Assembly: GCF_013388295.1 (NCBI RefSeq)
Contig: NZ_CP058235.1
Span: forward strand, 1,590,001-1,654,000
Reading direction: 5' to 3'
Origin: Bartonella alsatica
Lineage (GTDB): Bacteria > Pseudomonadota > Alphaproteobacteria > Rhizobiales > Rhizobiaceae
Length of the DNA: 64,000 nucleotides
Positions 48,486 to 57,791 of the stretch are shown in pieces (position 1 is the first letter of the stretch; each line of letters opens with the position of its first letter). The notes beneath the pieces are model-generated. The model was not told the origin of the DNA and searched no databases. It saw only the letters and a program-made list of their open reading frames with translations. Made by a program: the position numbers and the translations under genes.

Positions 48486-48977
48486 AACTGTGTAAAACGA
48501 CTAAACGACTGTTTCTGTAAAGGCAAGGGAAAAAATAAATAGAGTAAAATTTAAAATACTCTTGCACTTTTAAAGAGAGTTTATACTCGCAAAAAGAAAT
48601 TTTACCTTTAAATATTTCTTTGTTCATTAACTAAATAATTAAACCGTTCAGTTCTTAGTTTCGTTGATTTTATAACTGTATATGTATACATATTCATTTA
48701 TTATTTTATGCGGATTGTGAAGACATAAGATAAATTTTTTGTTCTTCTAAACGTATTTATTTTTTCTAGCACTTAATAGATGTGGAGAAAAATGATACTT
48801 TTAAGAGTTTCTGTTTGCGTGATCACAAATCCAAATTGTTGGATATGAGTTTTTATTCCGATGAAAAAAGATCAAAACATTTCAATTTATAGCTTGTTGT
48901 TTTTTTTGATATACCAGATAAATAAAAGTGTCGAAGATGAAACACTTTCAAAATGTTATTGAGCAAGAAAAGAGTAA
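48486..48977. other. spacer upstream of the iscA/sufA-like gene
   Basis: 492 AT-rich bases; no gene, RNA or clear regulatory site is seen. The two promoters of the divergent tRNA and protein gene must lie here. Confidence 0.45.
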
Positions 48978-49358
48978 ATGATGAGCCGTTTTTCGGTAAT
49001 AAATTTGACGGAAGCTGCAGTAAATCGTGTTAAAACGATTATGGGAGAAAAAGATGCGCTTGGTATTCTTATTGGTATCAAAAAAGGTGGATGTGCTGGG
49101 ATGGAATACACCATTACCCTTGTAAAGAAAGAGGTTTTGGATGCAGATGTTGTTGAAGTAAACGGCGCTCGTGTTTTTATTGCACATGATGCAGTATTAT
49201 TTTTATTAGGAACACAGGTGGATTATGAAGTGACAACACTTCGTTCTGGTTTTGTATTTAAAAATCCTAATCAAGTTTCAGCATGTGGGTGCGGTGAATC
49301 GGTAGAACTTCGTCCTGTCTCGCAAAAACAGTTAAATGAAACATATAAAGCCAATTGA
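48978..49358 (+). CDS. sufA: A-type iron-sulfur carrier (IscA/SufA/HesB family)
   Basis: A 126-residue carrier that takes iron-sulfur clusters to target proteins. The core has LTEAAVNRVKTIM, the first Cys in IGIKKGGCAGMEYTI, DYEVTTLRSGFVFKNPNQ, and the two C-terminal Cys in ACGCGES. The three Cys are exactly those of A-type carriers. The final DYEVTTLRSGFVF form resembles SufA at the end of alphaproteobacterial suf operons, but here the gene is alone. An ErpA/IscA role cannot be ruled out. Confidence 0.88.
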   Translation: MMSRFSVINLTEAAVNRVKTIMGEKDALGILIGIKKGGCAGMEYTITLVKKEVLDADVVEVNGARVFIAHDAVLFLLGTQVDYEVTTLRSGFVFKNPNQVSACGCGESVELRPVSQKQLNETYKAN

Positions 49359-49420
49359 GCTTCATGAAGTTTTTTTGAGGGATTATTGATTTTTTAGGTT
49401 GATGTAATATGGAATTTTTC

Positions 49421-49842
49421 TTATTTCCTACGTTCAGCTTTATTCCAAAGATCTTCCATTTCATTTAAAAACACGTCAGCCAGTATTTTAGATTGCATAG
49501 ATAGATTTTCTTCAATATAGGTAAAGCGATTTCGAAATTTTATATTCGTTTCTTTTAATGCTTTTTATGAGTCAATATTCAAGTGGTACGCAAGATTAAG
49601 CCACTTTCTTCTTGTGCAATTGTAGCATGATAGATGACTTGTAAAAGAAGATGATCGAGTTTGTTGCAAAGATTTATACGGTTTTCCCGTTTAATAGCAT
49701 TGATAACTTCGTAAACTTCTTCAATCATATAGGGTATCAGCGATTCAAATATTTGTTTTGTATTCCAGACACATCCGCTATCACGATTTCGTAATGCTGC
49801 CACAATTGCGATAAGATCATTAATATTTTTTGAGGCGATCAT
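49421..49842 (-). pseudogene. mazG: mazG pseudogene with internal deletion
   Basis: The frame from 49842 gives the N-terminal MazG domain: LIAIVAALRNRDSGCVWNTK then IPYMIEEVYEVINAIKREN and LDHLLLQVIYHATIAQEESG. It ends at 49579. A second frame continues ALKETNIKFRNRFTYIEENL and stops at 49421, after EEMEALW-like NEMEDLWNKAERRK. Intact MazG is about 265 residues; here about 120 middle residues, with much of the second domain, are gone. MazG hydrolyses nucleoside triphosphates such as damaged dNTPs. The Trp-Asp pair of the N-terminal motif reads WN, one more sign of decay. Confidence 0.85.
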
Positions 49843-49869
49843 TTATGTCTATAAGTATTTATAGATATG

Positions 49870-50802
49870 TCAGTCATCCCAACGTTTATGTAACCACGTC
49901 CATTGTCCTGGATATTCACGTACCCAACTTTCAACAATGTCATTTAATTTTTGCATAGAAGCGGTTATATCGATTTCTTTTTTTTCATTAAGTGGAAGCT
50001 CTACACGTTCATATAACTCTAAACGATGACGTCCTCCAGCTAGACGGATACAACGTGCTGGGTAAATATCACAATCATATTGTCGTGCAAGTTTTATAAT
50101 TAAGGGATTAGTTTTAAGTGGTCTATTAAAAAATGTTCCTAAAACACCTCGGCGAAATTTTTGATCAACGAGCATGCCAATATTTTTACCCTCTGCTAAT
50201 TTGGTTGCTAATGCCCAAGCTGCACCGGCTTTAGATGGGACGAGATGCCCCATGGAAGTTTGCCGAGTTTTATGGACTTGTTTTGCAATATATGGATTAT
50301 TGGGAGGTCTAAATAATACTGTAATATTAAGACCAAAACTTTGAGCGCATATAGGGAGAAGCTCAAAATTTCCAGTATGAGCTGTGAAAAAAATATGCGG
50401 TTTTTTTTCATCTTTTAATCGCTGAAATATTTCAGCACCTTTAACTTCAATAAAACCTGGCTTATCTGCACAAGGATCAAAATCAAAAATTTTATCAAGA
50501 AAAGTATATTCAGCCAAAAACTGTCCTATATTCTCCCACATTTCTATTGCAATTGCTTGGAGTTCCTCTTCGTTTTTTTCTGGATAAGCGGCTCTAAGGT
50601 TTGCAAGAGCAATTTTATGGCGATGCAAAAGGGGACCAAATGTTTTTGCCAACCACGAAAAGAAAGAAAATCCTATATTGATAGGAAAATATTTTAAAAT
50701 AGATAAAGAACCAATGAGTAGATATCCCCAAAAAAAGTAAAATAATTTTTTTGGTATAACTTTAATATGATAAATAAAATTTTTAATATAAAACTTCATC
50801 AT
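49870..50802 (-). CDS. lpxXL: lipid A very-long-chain fatty acyltransferase LpxXL
   Basis: A 310-residue LpxL/HtrB-type acyltransferase. A membrane anchor lies near the N terminus (LFYFFWGYLLIGSLSILKYF). The HX4E catalytic motif is in FFTAHTGNFELLP, with VLFRPPNNPYI, MLVDQKFRRGVLGTFF and the C-terminal YPGQWTWLHKRW. In rhizobia and Brucella LpxXL attaches a C26-C28 hydroxylated acyl chain from AcpXL to lipid A in the inner membrane. The neighbours (adh, two fabF, acpXL) make this assignment firm. It is the last gene of the cluster, 3 bases past adh. Confidence 0.9.
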   Translation of the reverse strand: MMKFYIKNFIYHIKVIPKKLFYFFWGYLLIGSLSILKYFPINIGFSFFSWLAKTFGPLLHRHKIALANLRAAYPEKNEEELQAIAIEMWENIGQFLAEYTFLDKIFDFDPCADKPGFIEVKGAEIFQRLKDEKKPHIFFTAHTGNFELLPICAQSFGLNITVLFRPPNNPYIAKQVHKTRQTSMGHLVPSKAGAAWALATKLAEGKNIGMLVDQKFRRGVLGTFFNRPLKTNPLIIKLARQYDCDIYPARCIRLAGGRHRLELYERVELPLNEKKEIDITASMQKLNDIVESWVREYPGQWTWLHKRWDD

Positions 50803-50805
50803 AAC

Positions 50806-51834
50806 TTAATCGATTTTAAGAATAATTTTACCAAAAATATCACGGTTTTCCATTCGTTTTAAAGCTGTATCAATTTCATCAAATCCAACAATTGTATCGA
50901 TGACAGGATGTACAAAGCCTTGTGCCATTTTCTGCATAGCATTTTGCATATTTTCTATGCGACAACCAAATGAACCAAATATTTTCAGTTGTTGCTGGAA
51001 TAGATGCATAAGATTTAATGGTGCTGTAACTCCAGAGGTAGAACCACACGTTACTAAGCGTGCTCCTCGTTTCATACATAACAGAGAACCTCCCCATGTA
51101 TCGGCTCCTACGTGCTCAAAAACAACATCAACACCTTGTTTGTGAGTTAATTTACGTACAATGCCTTCAAAACGATCTTTACGGTAATTAATAACGTGAT
51201 CTGCACCAAGAGATTGTGCTTTTGCAATTTTTTCATCTGAACCTACAGTTGTGATAACTGTACATCCTTTCTGTTTTGCAAGTTGAATGGCTGCTGAACC
51301 GATACCAGAACCACCCGCTTGTATCAGAATTGTTTCACCTGCTTCTAGTTTAGCATTATCGAAAAGCATATGTTCTACAGTGCCAAAAGTAATTGGAGCG
51401 ACAGCTGCTTGCAGTTCATCACATTTGGGAGGAGCTGGGACCAATAGATGTGCTGGTAAATTAACAAATTCACAGGCAAATCCATCAAGATGAAAACCGT
51501 AGACACCTTTTACATGATTGCAAAGATTATCACGTCCTTCACAACAAGCTTGGCATATTCCACATGTTTGAGCACCATAGATTGAGACGATTTGTCCAAG
51601 TTGTAAATTTTTAACATTACTTCCTAGTTGAATAACTTTACCAGAAGATTCTGCACCAATTATGAGTGGCATTTTTCTTTTAGCAAAAGCCATACCCCGC
51701 CAACCCCAAACATCGATATGATTAAGAGCAACAGCTTTAATACGTATTGTTACTTCATCGGGGAGAGGTGGAGGTGGCGGGGCAATATCAGTGATTTCAA
51801 GTTGACGTTCATTTAATAGTTGTAGTGCACGCAT
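50806..51834 (-). CDS. zinc-type alcohol dehydrogenase of the VLCFA-lipid A cluster
   Basis: A 342-residue medium-chain dehydrogenase. The structural zinc Cys are in CGICQACCEGRDNLC. The Rossmann motif is LIQAGGSGIGSAAIQLAKQK. ALNHIDVWGWRG stands where catalytic zinc ligands usually are, so a catalytic zinc is doubtful. The homologous gene in the rhizobial acpXL cluster (adh2XL) is thought to act as an enoyl reductase or a tailoring enzyme during long-chain acyl synthesis. Its position between fabF1 and lpxXL supports this; the reaction is inferred. Confidence 0.87.
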   Translation of the reverse strand: MRALQLLNERQLEITDIAPPPPPLPDEVTIRIKAVALNHIDVWGWRGMAFAKRKMPLIIGAESSGKVIQLGSNVKNLQLGQIVSIYGAQTCGICQACCEGRDNLCNHVKGVYGFHLDGFACEFVNLPAHLLVPAPPKCDELQAAVAPITFGTVEHMLFDNAKLEAGETILIQAGGSGIGSAAIQLAKQKGCTVITTVGSDEKIAKAQSLGADHVINYRKDRFEGIVRKLTHKQGVDVVFEHVGADTWGGSLLCMKRGARLVTCGSTSGVTAPLNLMHLFQQQLKIFGSFGCRIENMQNAMQKMAQGFVHPVIDTIVGFDEIDTALKRMENRDIFGKIILKID

Positions 51835-51902
51835 TATTATCCCCCTTGAGTATATATAGCTATTATGTGAAGTATAACCAAGTTTGATGAGTATTGAGAG
51901 GA

Positions 51903-53177
51903 TTATCCTTTATAGGCTGTGATAACAAGACTGGTATTTTGACCCCCGAATCCAAATGAGTTTGACAAAACAGTATTGACATAGGCTTTACGGCTATGGT
52001 TAGGAACAACATCTAAAGGGATAGCAGAATCAGGATTATCATAATTGATTGTAGGGGGAAGTATTCCGGTTTGAATAGTTAAAAGCGAAAAAATAGCCTC
52101 TATAGCACCGGCAGCAGTTAACGTATGGCCAATCATTGATTTATTAGAAGAAACTGGAATATGTTCTAAGATATCACCAAAGACTGTTGATAATGCAAGA
52201 TACTCCATCTTTTCATTTTCGGGTGTTGAGGTTCCATGTGCATTAATATAGTCTATTTCATTAATGGTTATTTTTGCATCATCTAAGGCCTTGCGAACGG
52301 CTTCAATTGCTGGAGATGCATTGGGTTTTGAACGCGTCCGGTGAAAATCATCTGCTGTTTCTCCACAACCAGCCAAAATTCCTAAAACTGTTGCATTACG
52401 ATTTAGTGCGCTTTGGAGAGATTCAAGAACAAGAGCACCTGATCCTTCTGCCATAACAAAACCATCTCGATCACGACTAAAGGGTTTTGCTGCTTTTTCT
52501 GCAGGATCGTTCTGAGTTGAAAGAGCAGATAATAATGAAAAGCGGATAAGGGATTCTGCTGAAACTGAACCATCTGTAGCAATTGTGAGTGCACGATTTG
52601 TCTCTCCCCGCCGAATAGCTTCAACACCTAATTGAATCGCTGTTGCTCCAGATGCACAAGCAGTGGAAAGTGTAATAGGAAGTCCCTTAGTTCCAAATTT
52701 TTTTTGAAGTTTTTCTGCAATTGCACCAAATTGTGTGGTTTCAAAGAATGTCTCGTGAAGATTATGACGGCAAACTTCAAGAAGATGTGCATAGGAAGGC
52801 TCACCAATGCATGTCTCCTTTTGATCAAGAGTAAAGCGCGCTGTCCATTCAAGCTCAACAGGGGGAGCTGCTAAAAATAATGGTCCATTGAAATTTGTTT
52901 TATCAAGAGCTGCTTGTTCTAAAGCTTCTTCGGCAGCAAGATCAGCGAGTTTTTCAGAAAGAGCTGAAGCACCAAGCGAACTTTCTTTAAGAAAATCAAC
53001 TGTTCCAGCAATACATGTATTTAGTCCCTCAATAGGAAAACGTGTTATTTTATGGATGCCACTAGTACCACTTGTTAATTTTTGCCAATTTTCGTGTTTT
53101 CCTTGTCCTAGTGATGTTACAATTCCTGCACCGGTTATTGCAACAAGTGGACGCTCAAAATGATCGTTATATTTCAC
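51903..53177 (-). CDS. 3-oxoacyl-ACP synthase, active partner (FabF1XL)
   Basis: A 424-residue condensing enzyme. The Cys-His-His triad is intact: ITLSTACASGATAIQLG, INAHGTSTPENEKMEYLAL and SNKSMIGHTLTAAGAIEA. SFGFGGQNTSLVI near the end is typical of FabF. It should elongate the acyl chain on AcpXL toward C26-C28. It lies 14 bases from the second synthase-like gene, whose triad is missing, so the two may form a pair. Confidence 0.9.
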   Translation of the reverse strand: MKYNDHFERPLVAITGAGIVTSLGQGKHENWQKLTSGTSGIHKITRFPIEGLNTCIAGTVDFLKESSLGASALSEKLADLAAEEALEQAALDKTNFNGPLFLAAPPVELEWTARFTLDQKETCIGEPSYAHLLEVCRHNLHETFFETTQFGAIAEKLQKKFGTKGLPITLSTACASGATAIQLGVEAIRRGETNRALTIATDGSVSAESLIRFSLLSALSTQNDPAEKAAKPFSRDRDGFVMAEGSGALVLESLQSALNRNATVLGILAGCGETADDFHRTRSKPNASPAIEAVRKALDDAKITINEIDYINAHGTSTPENEKMEYLALSTVFGDILEHIPVSSNKSMIGHTLTAAGAIEAIFSLLTIQTGILPPTINYDNPDSAIPLDVVPNHSRKAYVNTVLSNSFGFGGQNTSLVITAYKG

Positions 53178-53191
53178 TATAGAAATTCTCC

Positions 53192-54367
53192 TTAAGCATT
53201 AGTTAGGCGGACTATACCTTCAGCTCTTTTTATGCCAATGGTTGTCACAAACGCTTCATGTACTTCTTTAGAAAAAGGTTTTTCATGAACACTTAATGCT
53301 GAAAAACTGCGTTTTTTGTTAACAGTGATAGCAGCAAGTGCAAGTGCTAAAGGAAATTGCGCTTCGCGCATATAACCAAACAATGTTGTAATACCACGGT
53401 AATACATATCAGTAGCTTCAAGAGCGTTTTGTTCTGCTTTGGTTACTTCATGAAATCCTGAAGCAGCTGAAATGGCTAAAGTAGATTTAGCTTCCATTGT
53501 TTTCAACATAGATACAATTGATTTTTCAAGTGGGACTTTTGTTCTGTCTGTTTGATCCGTGATAATCTGGCTAATTTCAGCATAAACACGTGCATTACGT
53601 TTTCTTGCGTGTTCCCCATTTTCAAGGACTAGAAAGATACCTCCAGAACCCGTTATAACACCACCACCAGGATAATTTTTACGGTCCCATACCGGTGTCC
53701 ATCCACCTCTAGTTAAGAGACCTCCAAGTTCATGGGCCAATAACATATCATAACTTTGTGTGTTATAAGAGCTTCCTACCAGTGCATGGGTACTTTGACC
53801 TGATCGAATACGAGCTACAGCAATTTGAAATGCAGAAAGCCCACTACCTTCTTCTCCCATAAACGTGCGAGAAGACCCTGTTACTTTATGAACAATTGAA
53901 ATATTTCCAGCTAAAAGATTTGAGAGTTGTGCCAAAAATAAAGTTGGACGAAGTTCAGTCGAAAGAACTGAATTTAACATGGAAGTATAATTAGCTGTTG
54001 TACGTGCTTTAGAAAGAATTTGTGTATCAACGACAATATCACGTTCTCCTCCACTTGCTGCAACGATCATATCCATTGTCGAAGTTAATTGTTTATTATT
54101 TTTTATGCCTGCATCATCAAGAGCGAGGCCAGCTGCATAGGTACCAAGACGTTGCCACATCCCCATTTGCCGTTGATCACTTTTTTGGGGAATTTGTAAA
54201 TTCCAATCAACTTTAGGTAATTTATGGACAGTGTAGGGTGAAAAAGTTGTACAATCAAGATTTGGTGTAGCTGTAGGATTATTCAAGTATTCCCAATGAC
54301 GATCAACTCCTTCACCTAAAGAGCTTATAAGTCCTATACCAGTGATAAATACAGCTTGATTATGCAT
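53192..54367 (-). CDS. ketosynthase-like protein without catalytic triad (FabF2XL)
   Basis: A 391-residue ketosynthase homolog. The fold marks are kept (VFITGIGLISSLGEG, GGGVITGSGGIFLVLENGEH), but the active-site Cys region reads FMGEEGSGLSAF, putting Glu (172 or 173) where Cys belongs. The usual HGT motif reads ASGFHEVTKAEQ, and the KxxxGH motif is GYMREAQFPLAL. It should not condense acyl chains itself. By analogy with chain-length factors of type II polyketide systems it may partner the active FabF1 to set product length, which is inference. It begins 10 bases after acpXL. Confidence 0.87.
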   Translation of the reverse strand: MHNQAVFITGIGLISSLGEGVDRHWEYLNNPTATPNLDCTTFSPYTVHKLPKVDWNLQIPQKSDQRQMGMWQRLGTYAAGLALDDAGIKNNKQLTSTMDMIVAASGGERDIVVDTQILSKARTTANYTSMLNSVLSTELRPTLFLAQLSNLLAGNISIVHKVTGSSRTFMGEEGSGLSAFQIAVARIRSGQSTHALVGSSYNTQSYDMLLAHELGGLLTRGGWTPVWDRKNYPGGGVITGSGGIFLVLENGEHARKRNARVYAEISQIITDQTDRTKVPLEKSIVSMLKTMEAKSTLAISAASGFHEVTKAEQNALEATDMYYRGITTLFGYMREAQFPLALALAAITVNKKRSFSALSVHEKPFSKEVHEAFVTTIGIKRAEGIVRLTNA

Positions 54368-54377
54368 AGTAAAAAAA

Positions 54378-54662
54378 TTATTCTGCCTGTTTTAAAGCAA
54401 CGAGTTCATCGATTTTTGCACAAAGATTTTTAAGAACAAAATATTCTTCTGTTGCGACTGCACCTTCGTTGACTTCCTGAGTCCATTGTTCTAATGGGAT
54501 TTTAATTCCAAAAGCTTTATCAATAGCAAAAACAATATCTAGAAAATCTAGGCTATCGGTTCCCAAATCATCAATGATATGGCTTTCAGGTATGATTATA
54601 CTGCGATCAATTTCACTGATTTCTGCGATGATATCAGCAACTTTATCAAAAGTAGAGGGCAA
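54378..54662 (-). CDS. acpXL: acyl carrier protein AcpXL
   Basis: A 94-residue acyl carrier protein. The phosphopantetheine Ser is in [36 protein letters not shown] and the C-terminal extension [17 protein letters not shown] mark the AcpXL type over the shorter housekeeping ACP. AcpXL carries the C26-C28 chain that LpxXL moves to lipid A. It heads the run acpXL-fabF2-fabF1-adh-lpxXL. In rhizobia a fabZ-like gene usually comes next; here only 10 bases lie before fabF2. Confidence 0.93.
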   Translation of the reverse strand: MPSTFDKVADIIAEISEIDRSIIIPESHIIDDLGTDSLDFLDIVFAIDKAFGIKIPLEQWTQEVNEGAVATEEYFVLKNLCAKIDELVALKQAE

Positions 54663-54848
54663 TGTACGGTTCCTTATTATAGAGTTGGTAAATTTAAAAT
54701 ATACTTAATGCTATTCTTCTAGCCTTTTTTTCCCTTAAAAAAAAGACGTAATCTAGAATAAGTCGTTTTTATCATAAGGAAAACGTGTTTGTAGTGTATG
54801 AAATGCTAGGCTTCAGGATTTTGAAAAACTTTGAATTTTATTGTCATT

Positions 54849-57176
54849 TTACTTATTTTCACTTATTTTAGAGCTGTTTCTGTTTGCAGCAAGAACTGCA
54901 AGAGCTGTCATATTAACCACTCCGCGTGAAGTTACTGAAGGTGTCAGAATATGTGCAGGACGTGAGGCTCCGATCAAAATAGGGCCTACATGAAGTGCAT
55001 TAGTTAGATTTTTTACGAGATTGAGTGTTATATTAGCTGCATCAAGTGTTGGAAAGACAAGTAAATTAGCTTCCCCTTTGAGACGTGAATCAGGAAAAAC
55101 ACTGTCACGAAAAACTGTAGAAAGCGCAGCATCACCGTGCATTTCTCCATCGGCTTCTAAATTGGGATGTAATTTGGCAAGAATTTCGGTTGCACGGCGC
55201 ATTTTACGTGCACTTTCTGTATTTTTTGAACCAAAGTTTGAATGTGATAATAATGCTGCCTTTGGTGTTATACCAAATGCTTCAATTTCTTGCGCTGCCA
55301 ATACTGTCATTTCTGCTATTTCTTCTGCAGAAGGATTTTCATTGACATAAGTATCTGTTAAAAAAAGAGTACGATGTGGAGAAATAAGTAAACTCACAGC
55401 TGAAAAATGACGAACATTTGAATTAAGTCCAATAACTTGTTCAATTAATTCAAGATGACGTTCAAAACGTCCTTCTAAACCGCAAATCATTGCATCAGCT
55501 TCTTCGCGCATTACGGCGAGGGCTGCAATCGCTGTTGCAGATGTTCTGACAATTGTTTTTGCAACTTCGGGTGAAACACCACGTCTTCCTGTATAGCGGA
55601 GAAATAAATTAACATACTCACGAAAACGCGGATCACTTTCTGGATTTGTAAGTTCAAAATCTATACCAGGGCGAATTCTTAAACCGAAGCGCTTTAATCT
55701 TGCCTCTACGACATGTGGGCGGCCGATAAGGAGAGGAATTGCAGTTTGTTCTTCAAGAACAATTTGTGCTGCGCGAAGCACCCGTTCATCTTCACCATTA
55801 GCATAAATTACGCGTTTACGTTTTGCTGTTTTTGCTGCTGCAAAAACAGGCTTCATTGTTAATCCAGAACGAAATACGAATCTATTGAGGATATCATAAT
55901 AGGCTTCCATATTTTCAATTGGTCGAATCGCTACACCAGTTTCCATTGCTGCTTTAGCAACAGCAGGAGCAATACGTAGTATTAAGCGCGGATCAAAAGG
56001 GGAGGGAATGAGATAGTCTGGTCCGAAACTAGGGGGGGGCTTTGAGTATGCACGTGCTGCGACATCTGAAGTTTCTTCACGAGCGAGAGCTGCAATCGCA
56101 TGAACTGCGGCCATTTTCATTTCTTCATTAATTGCAGTAGCACCGACATCTAATGCACCACGAAAGATATAAGGAAAACAAAGAACATTATTGACTTGAT
56201 TGGGATAGTCAGAACGTCCTGTGCAGATCATTGCATCTGGCCTTACAGCATGTGCTTTTTCTGGCATAATTTCTGGTATTGGATTAGCAAGCGCTAAAAT
56301 TAATGGATTCGGAGCCATTTTTTTTAGATATTCAGATTTTAAAACACCTCCCGCTGAAACGCCTAGAAAAATATCTGCATTGTCAATAATCTCGGATAAT
56401 GTCCGTGCATTCGTTTTTTGTGCATACTTGATCTTCCAACGATCCATAAGAGTCGTGCGTCCTTCATAAACTACTCCTTCTAAATCGCTGAGCCAAATAT
56501 TTTTAACTTTTGCTCCAAGACGGACCAAAAGGTTAATACAAGCTAGAGCTGCGGCACCTGCACCTGAAACAACTATTTTTGCATTTTCAATTTTTTTTCC
56601 TGAAAGATTTAATGCATTTAATACAGCCGCAGAGACAATAATGGCAGTTCCATGTTGGTCATCATGAAAAACCGGAATATTCATTTTAGAACGAAGCTTT
56701 TCTTCGATTTCAAAACATTCAGGAGCTTTTATATCTTCAAGATTAATACCACCAAAAGTGGGTTCTAAAGCAGATACAGTCTCTACCATTTTTTCGATAT
56801 TGGAAGCATCGATTTCAATATCAAAAACATCAATATTCGCAAATTTTTTAAATAAAACAGCTTTTCCTTCCATAACAGGCTTAGAGGCGAGAGGACCAAT
56901 ATTTCCCAATCCAAGAACAGCAGTTCCATTTGATATAACGGCAACTAAATTAGAACGGGAAGTGTATTGAGCAGCAAGATTGGGATCTTTATGAATTGCA
57001 AGACATGGAGCTGCAACACCTGGAGAATAAGCAAGAGCTAGATCACGCTGATTGTCAAGAGGTGTTGTCGCTTGTATTTCCAATTTTCCGGGTTTGGGAT
57101 GTTGGTGATAAAAAAGTGCGGCACTATCAAGTTCAGCTTTTTGTAAACTGAAGTTACTATTTCGTTCTATAGACAT
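54849..57176 (-). CDS. maeB: NADP-dependent malic enzyme with phosphotransacetylase-like domain
   Basis: MaeB decarboxylates malate to pyruvate and makes NADPH. The 775-residue protein starts with the malic domain ([53 protein letters not shown]). The NAD-binding domain has [21 protein letters not shown] and [13 protein letters not shown]. From about 440 to 760 a phosphate-acetyltransferase-like domain follows, typical of the large alphaproteobacterial enzymes and thought to be regulatory. An odd point is [10 protein letters not shown]: its three Pro come from an 8-base homopolymer (56032-56039). Confidence 0.95.
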   Translation of the reverse strand: MSIERNSNFSLQKAELDSAALFYHQHPKPGKLEIQATTPLDNQRDLALAYSPGVAAPCLAIHKDPNLAAQYTSRSNLVAVISNGTAVLGLGNIGPLASKPVMEGKAVLFKKFANIDVFDIEIDASNIEKMVETVSALEPTFGGINLEDIKAPECFEIEEKLRSKMNIPVFHDDQHGTAIIVSAAVLNALNLSGKKIENAKIVVSGAGAAALACINLLVRLGAKVKNIWLSDLEGVVYEGRTTLMDRWKIKYAQKTNARTLSEIIDNADIFLGVSAGGVLKSEYLKKMAPNPLILALANPIPEIMPEKAHAVRPDAMICTGRSDYPNQVNNVLCFPYIFRGALDVGATAINEEMKMAAVHAIAALAREETSDVAARAYSKPPPSFGPDYLIPSPFDPRLILRIAPAVAKAAMETGVAIRPIENMEAYYDILNRFVFRSGLTMKPVFAAAKTAKRKRVIYANGEDERVLRAAQIVLEEQTAIPLLIGRPHVVEARLKRFGLRIRPGIDFELTNPESDPRFREYVNLFLRYTGRRGVSPEVAKTIVRTSATAIAALAVMREEADAMICGLEGRFERHLELIEQVIGLNSNVRHFSAVSLLISPHRTLFLTDTYVNENPSAEEIAEMTVLAAQEIEAFGITPKAALLSHSNFGSKNTESARKMRRATEILAKLHPNLEADGEMHGDAALSTVFRDSVFPDSRLKGEANLLVFPTLDAANITLNLVKNLTNALHVGPILIGASRPAHILTPSVTSRGVVNMTALAVLAANRNSSKISENK

Positions 57177-57791
57177 TATTTGCGGTATCCAGGTTAGTGA
57201 TGTTTATGTAAGATATTCCTATTACGGTAAGTTTTTTCTACTGTTAAATCCTAATTTTTCTGAATATAAAAATGTGTAAGCATAAGAAAATTTTCTTGGA
57301 TCATTAAATCAGTTTGATGTTTCTTTGTATTTGCGCTTATTAATAATTTCATTGATATCAGCACAATTAATCTTTTCTCCTTAGAAAAAATTCGCAGAAG
57401 TTAAGCAGTTAAAAAAACGAGTAAAATATTACTTAGAAATTATATACCAAGCAGTTATTTTTTTTGCAATGCTGGTGAGAAAGGAAAGAATAAAAGAAAA
57501 TTATTTGTTCATTGATCATAATTGTCATAAGCATATGCTTTATTCACGTTTTTATAAATGGATATAGAATTATAGATCATTATTATTTGTATTATTGAAG
57601 AGAGTATACAAGGGAAATAACGAAGGGATATCTTATTGTATTATGCTCTCTGGTAATTGATTATACGTATTTCAAATGAAATTATTGCTTAGGATATCAT
57701 AGAAAATTCAATGCTAATCATCTATTCACTCTTTTATACACCAGGAAGAGGAAAAAGTGGGAAAAAACGTTTTCTCCACTTTTATTATTGT
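57177..57791. other. spacer between maeB and the GPR-like gene
   Basis: 615 bases with no supported gene or RNA. It must hold the maeB promoter and the 3' end signal of the large downstream-transcribed gene. Confidence 0.45.
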
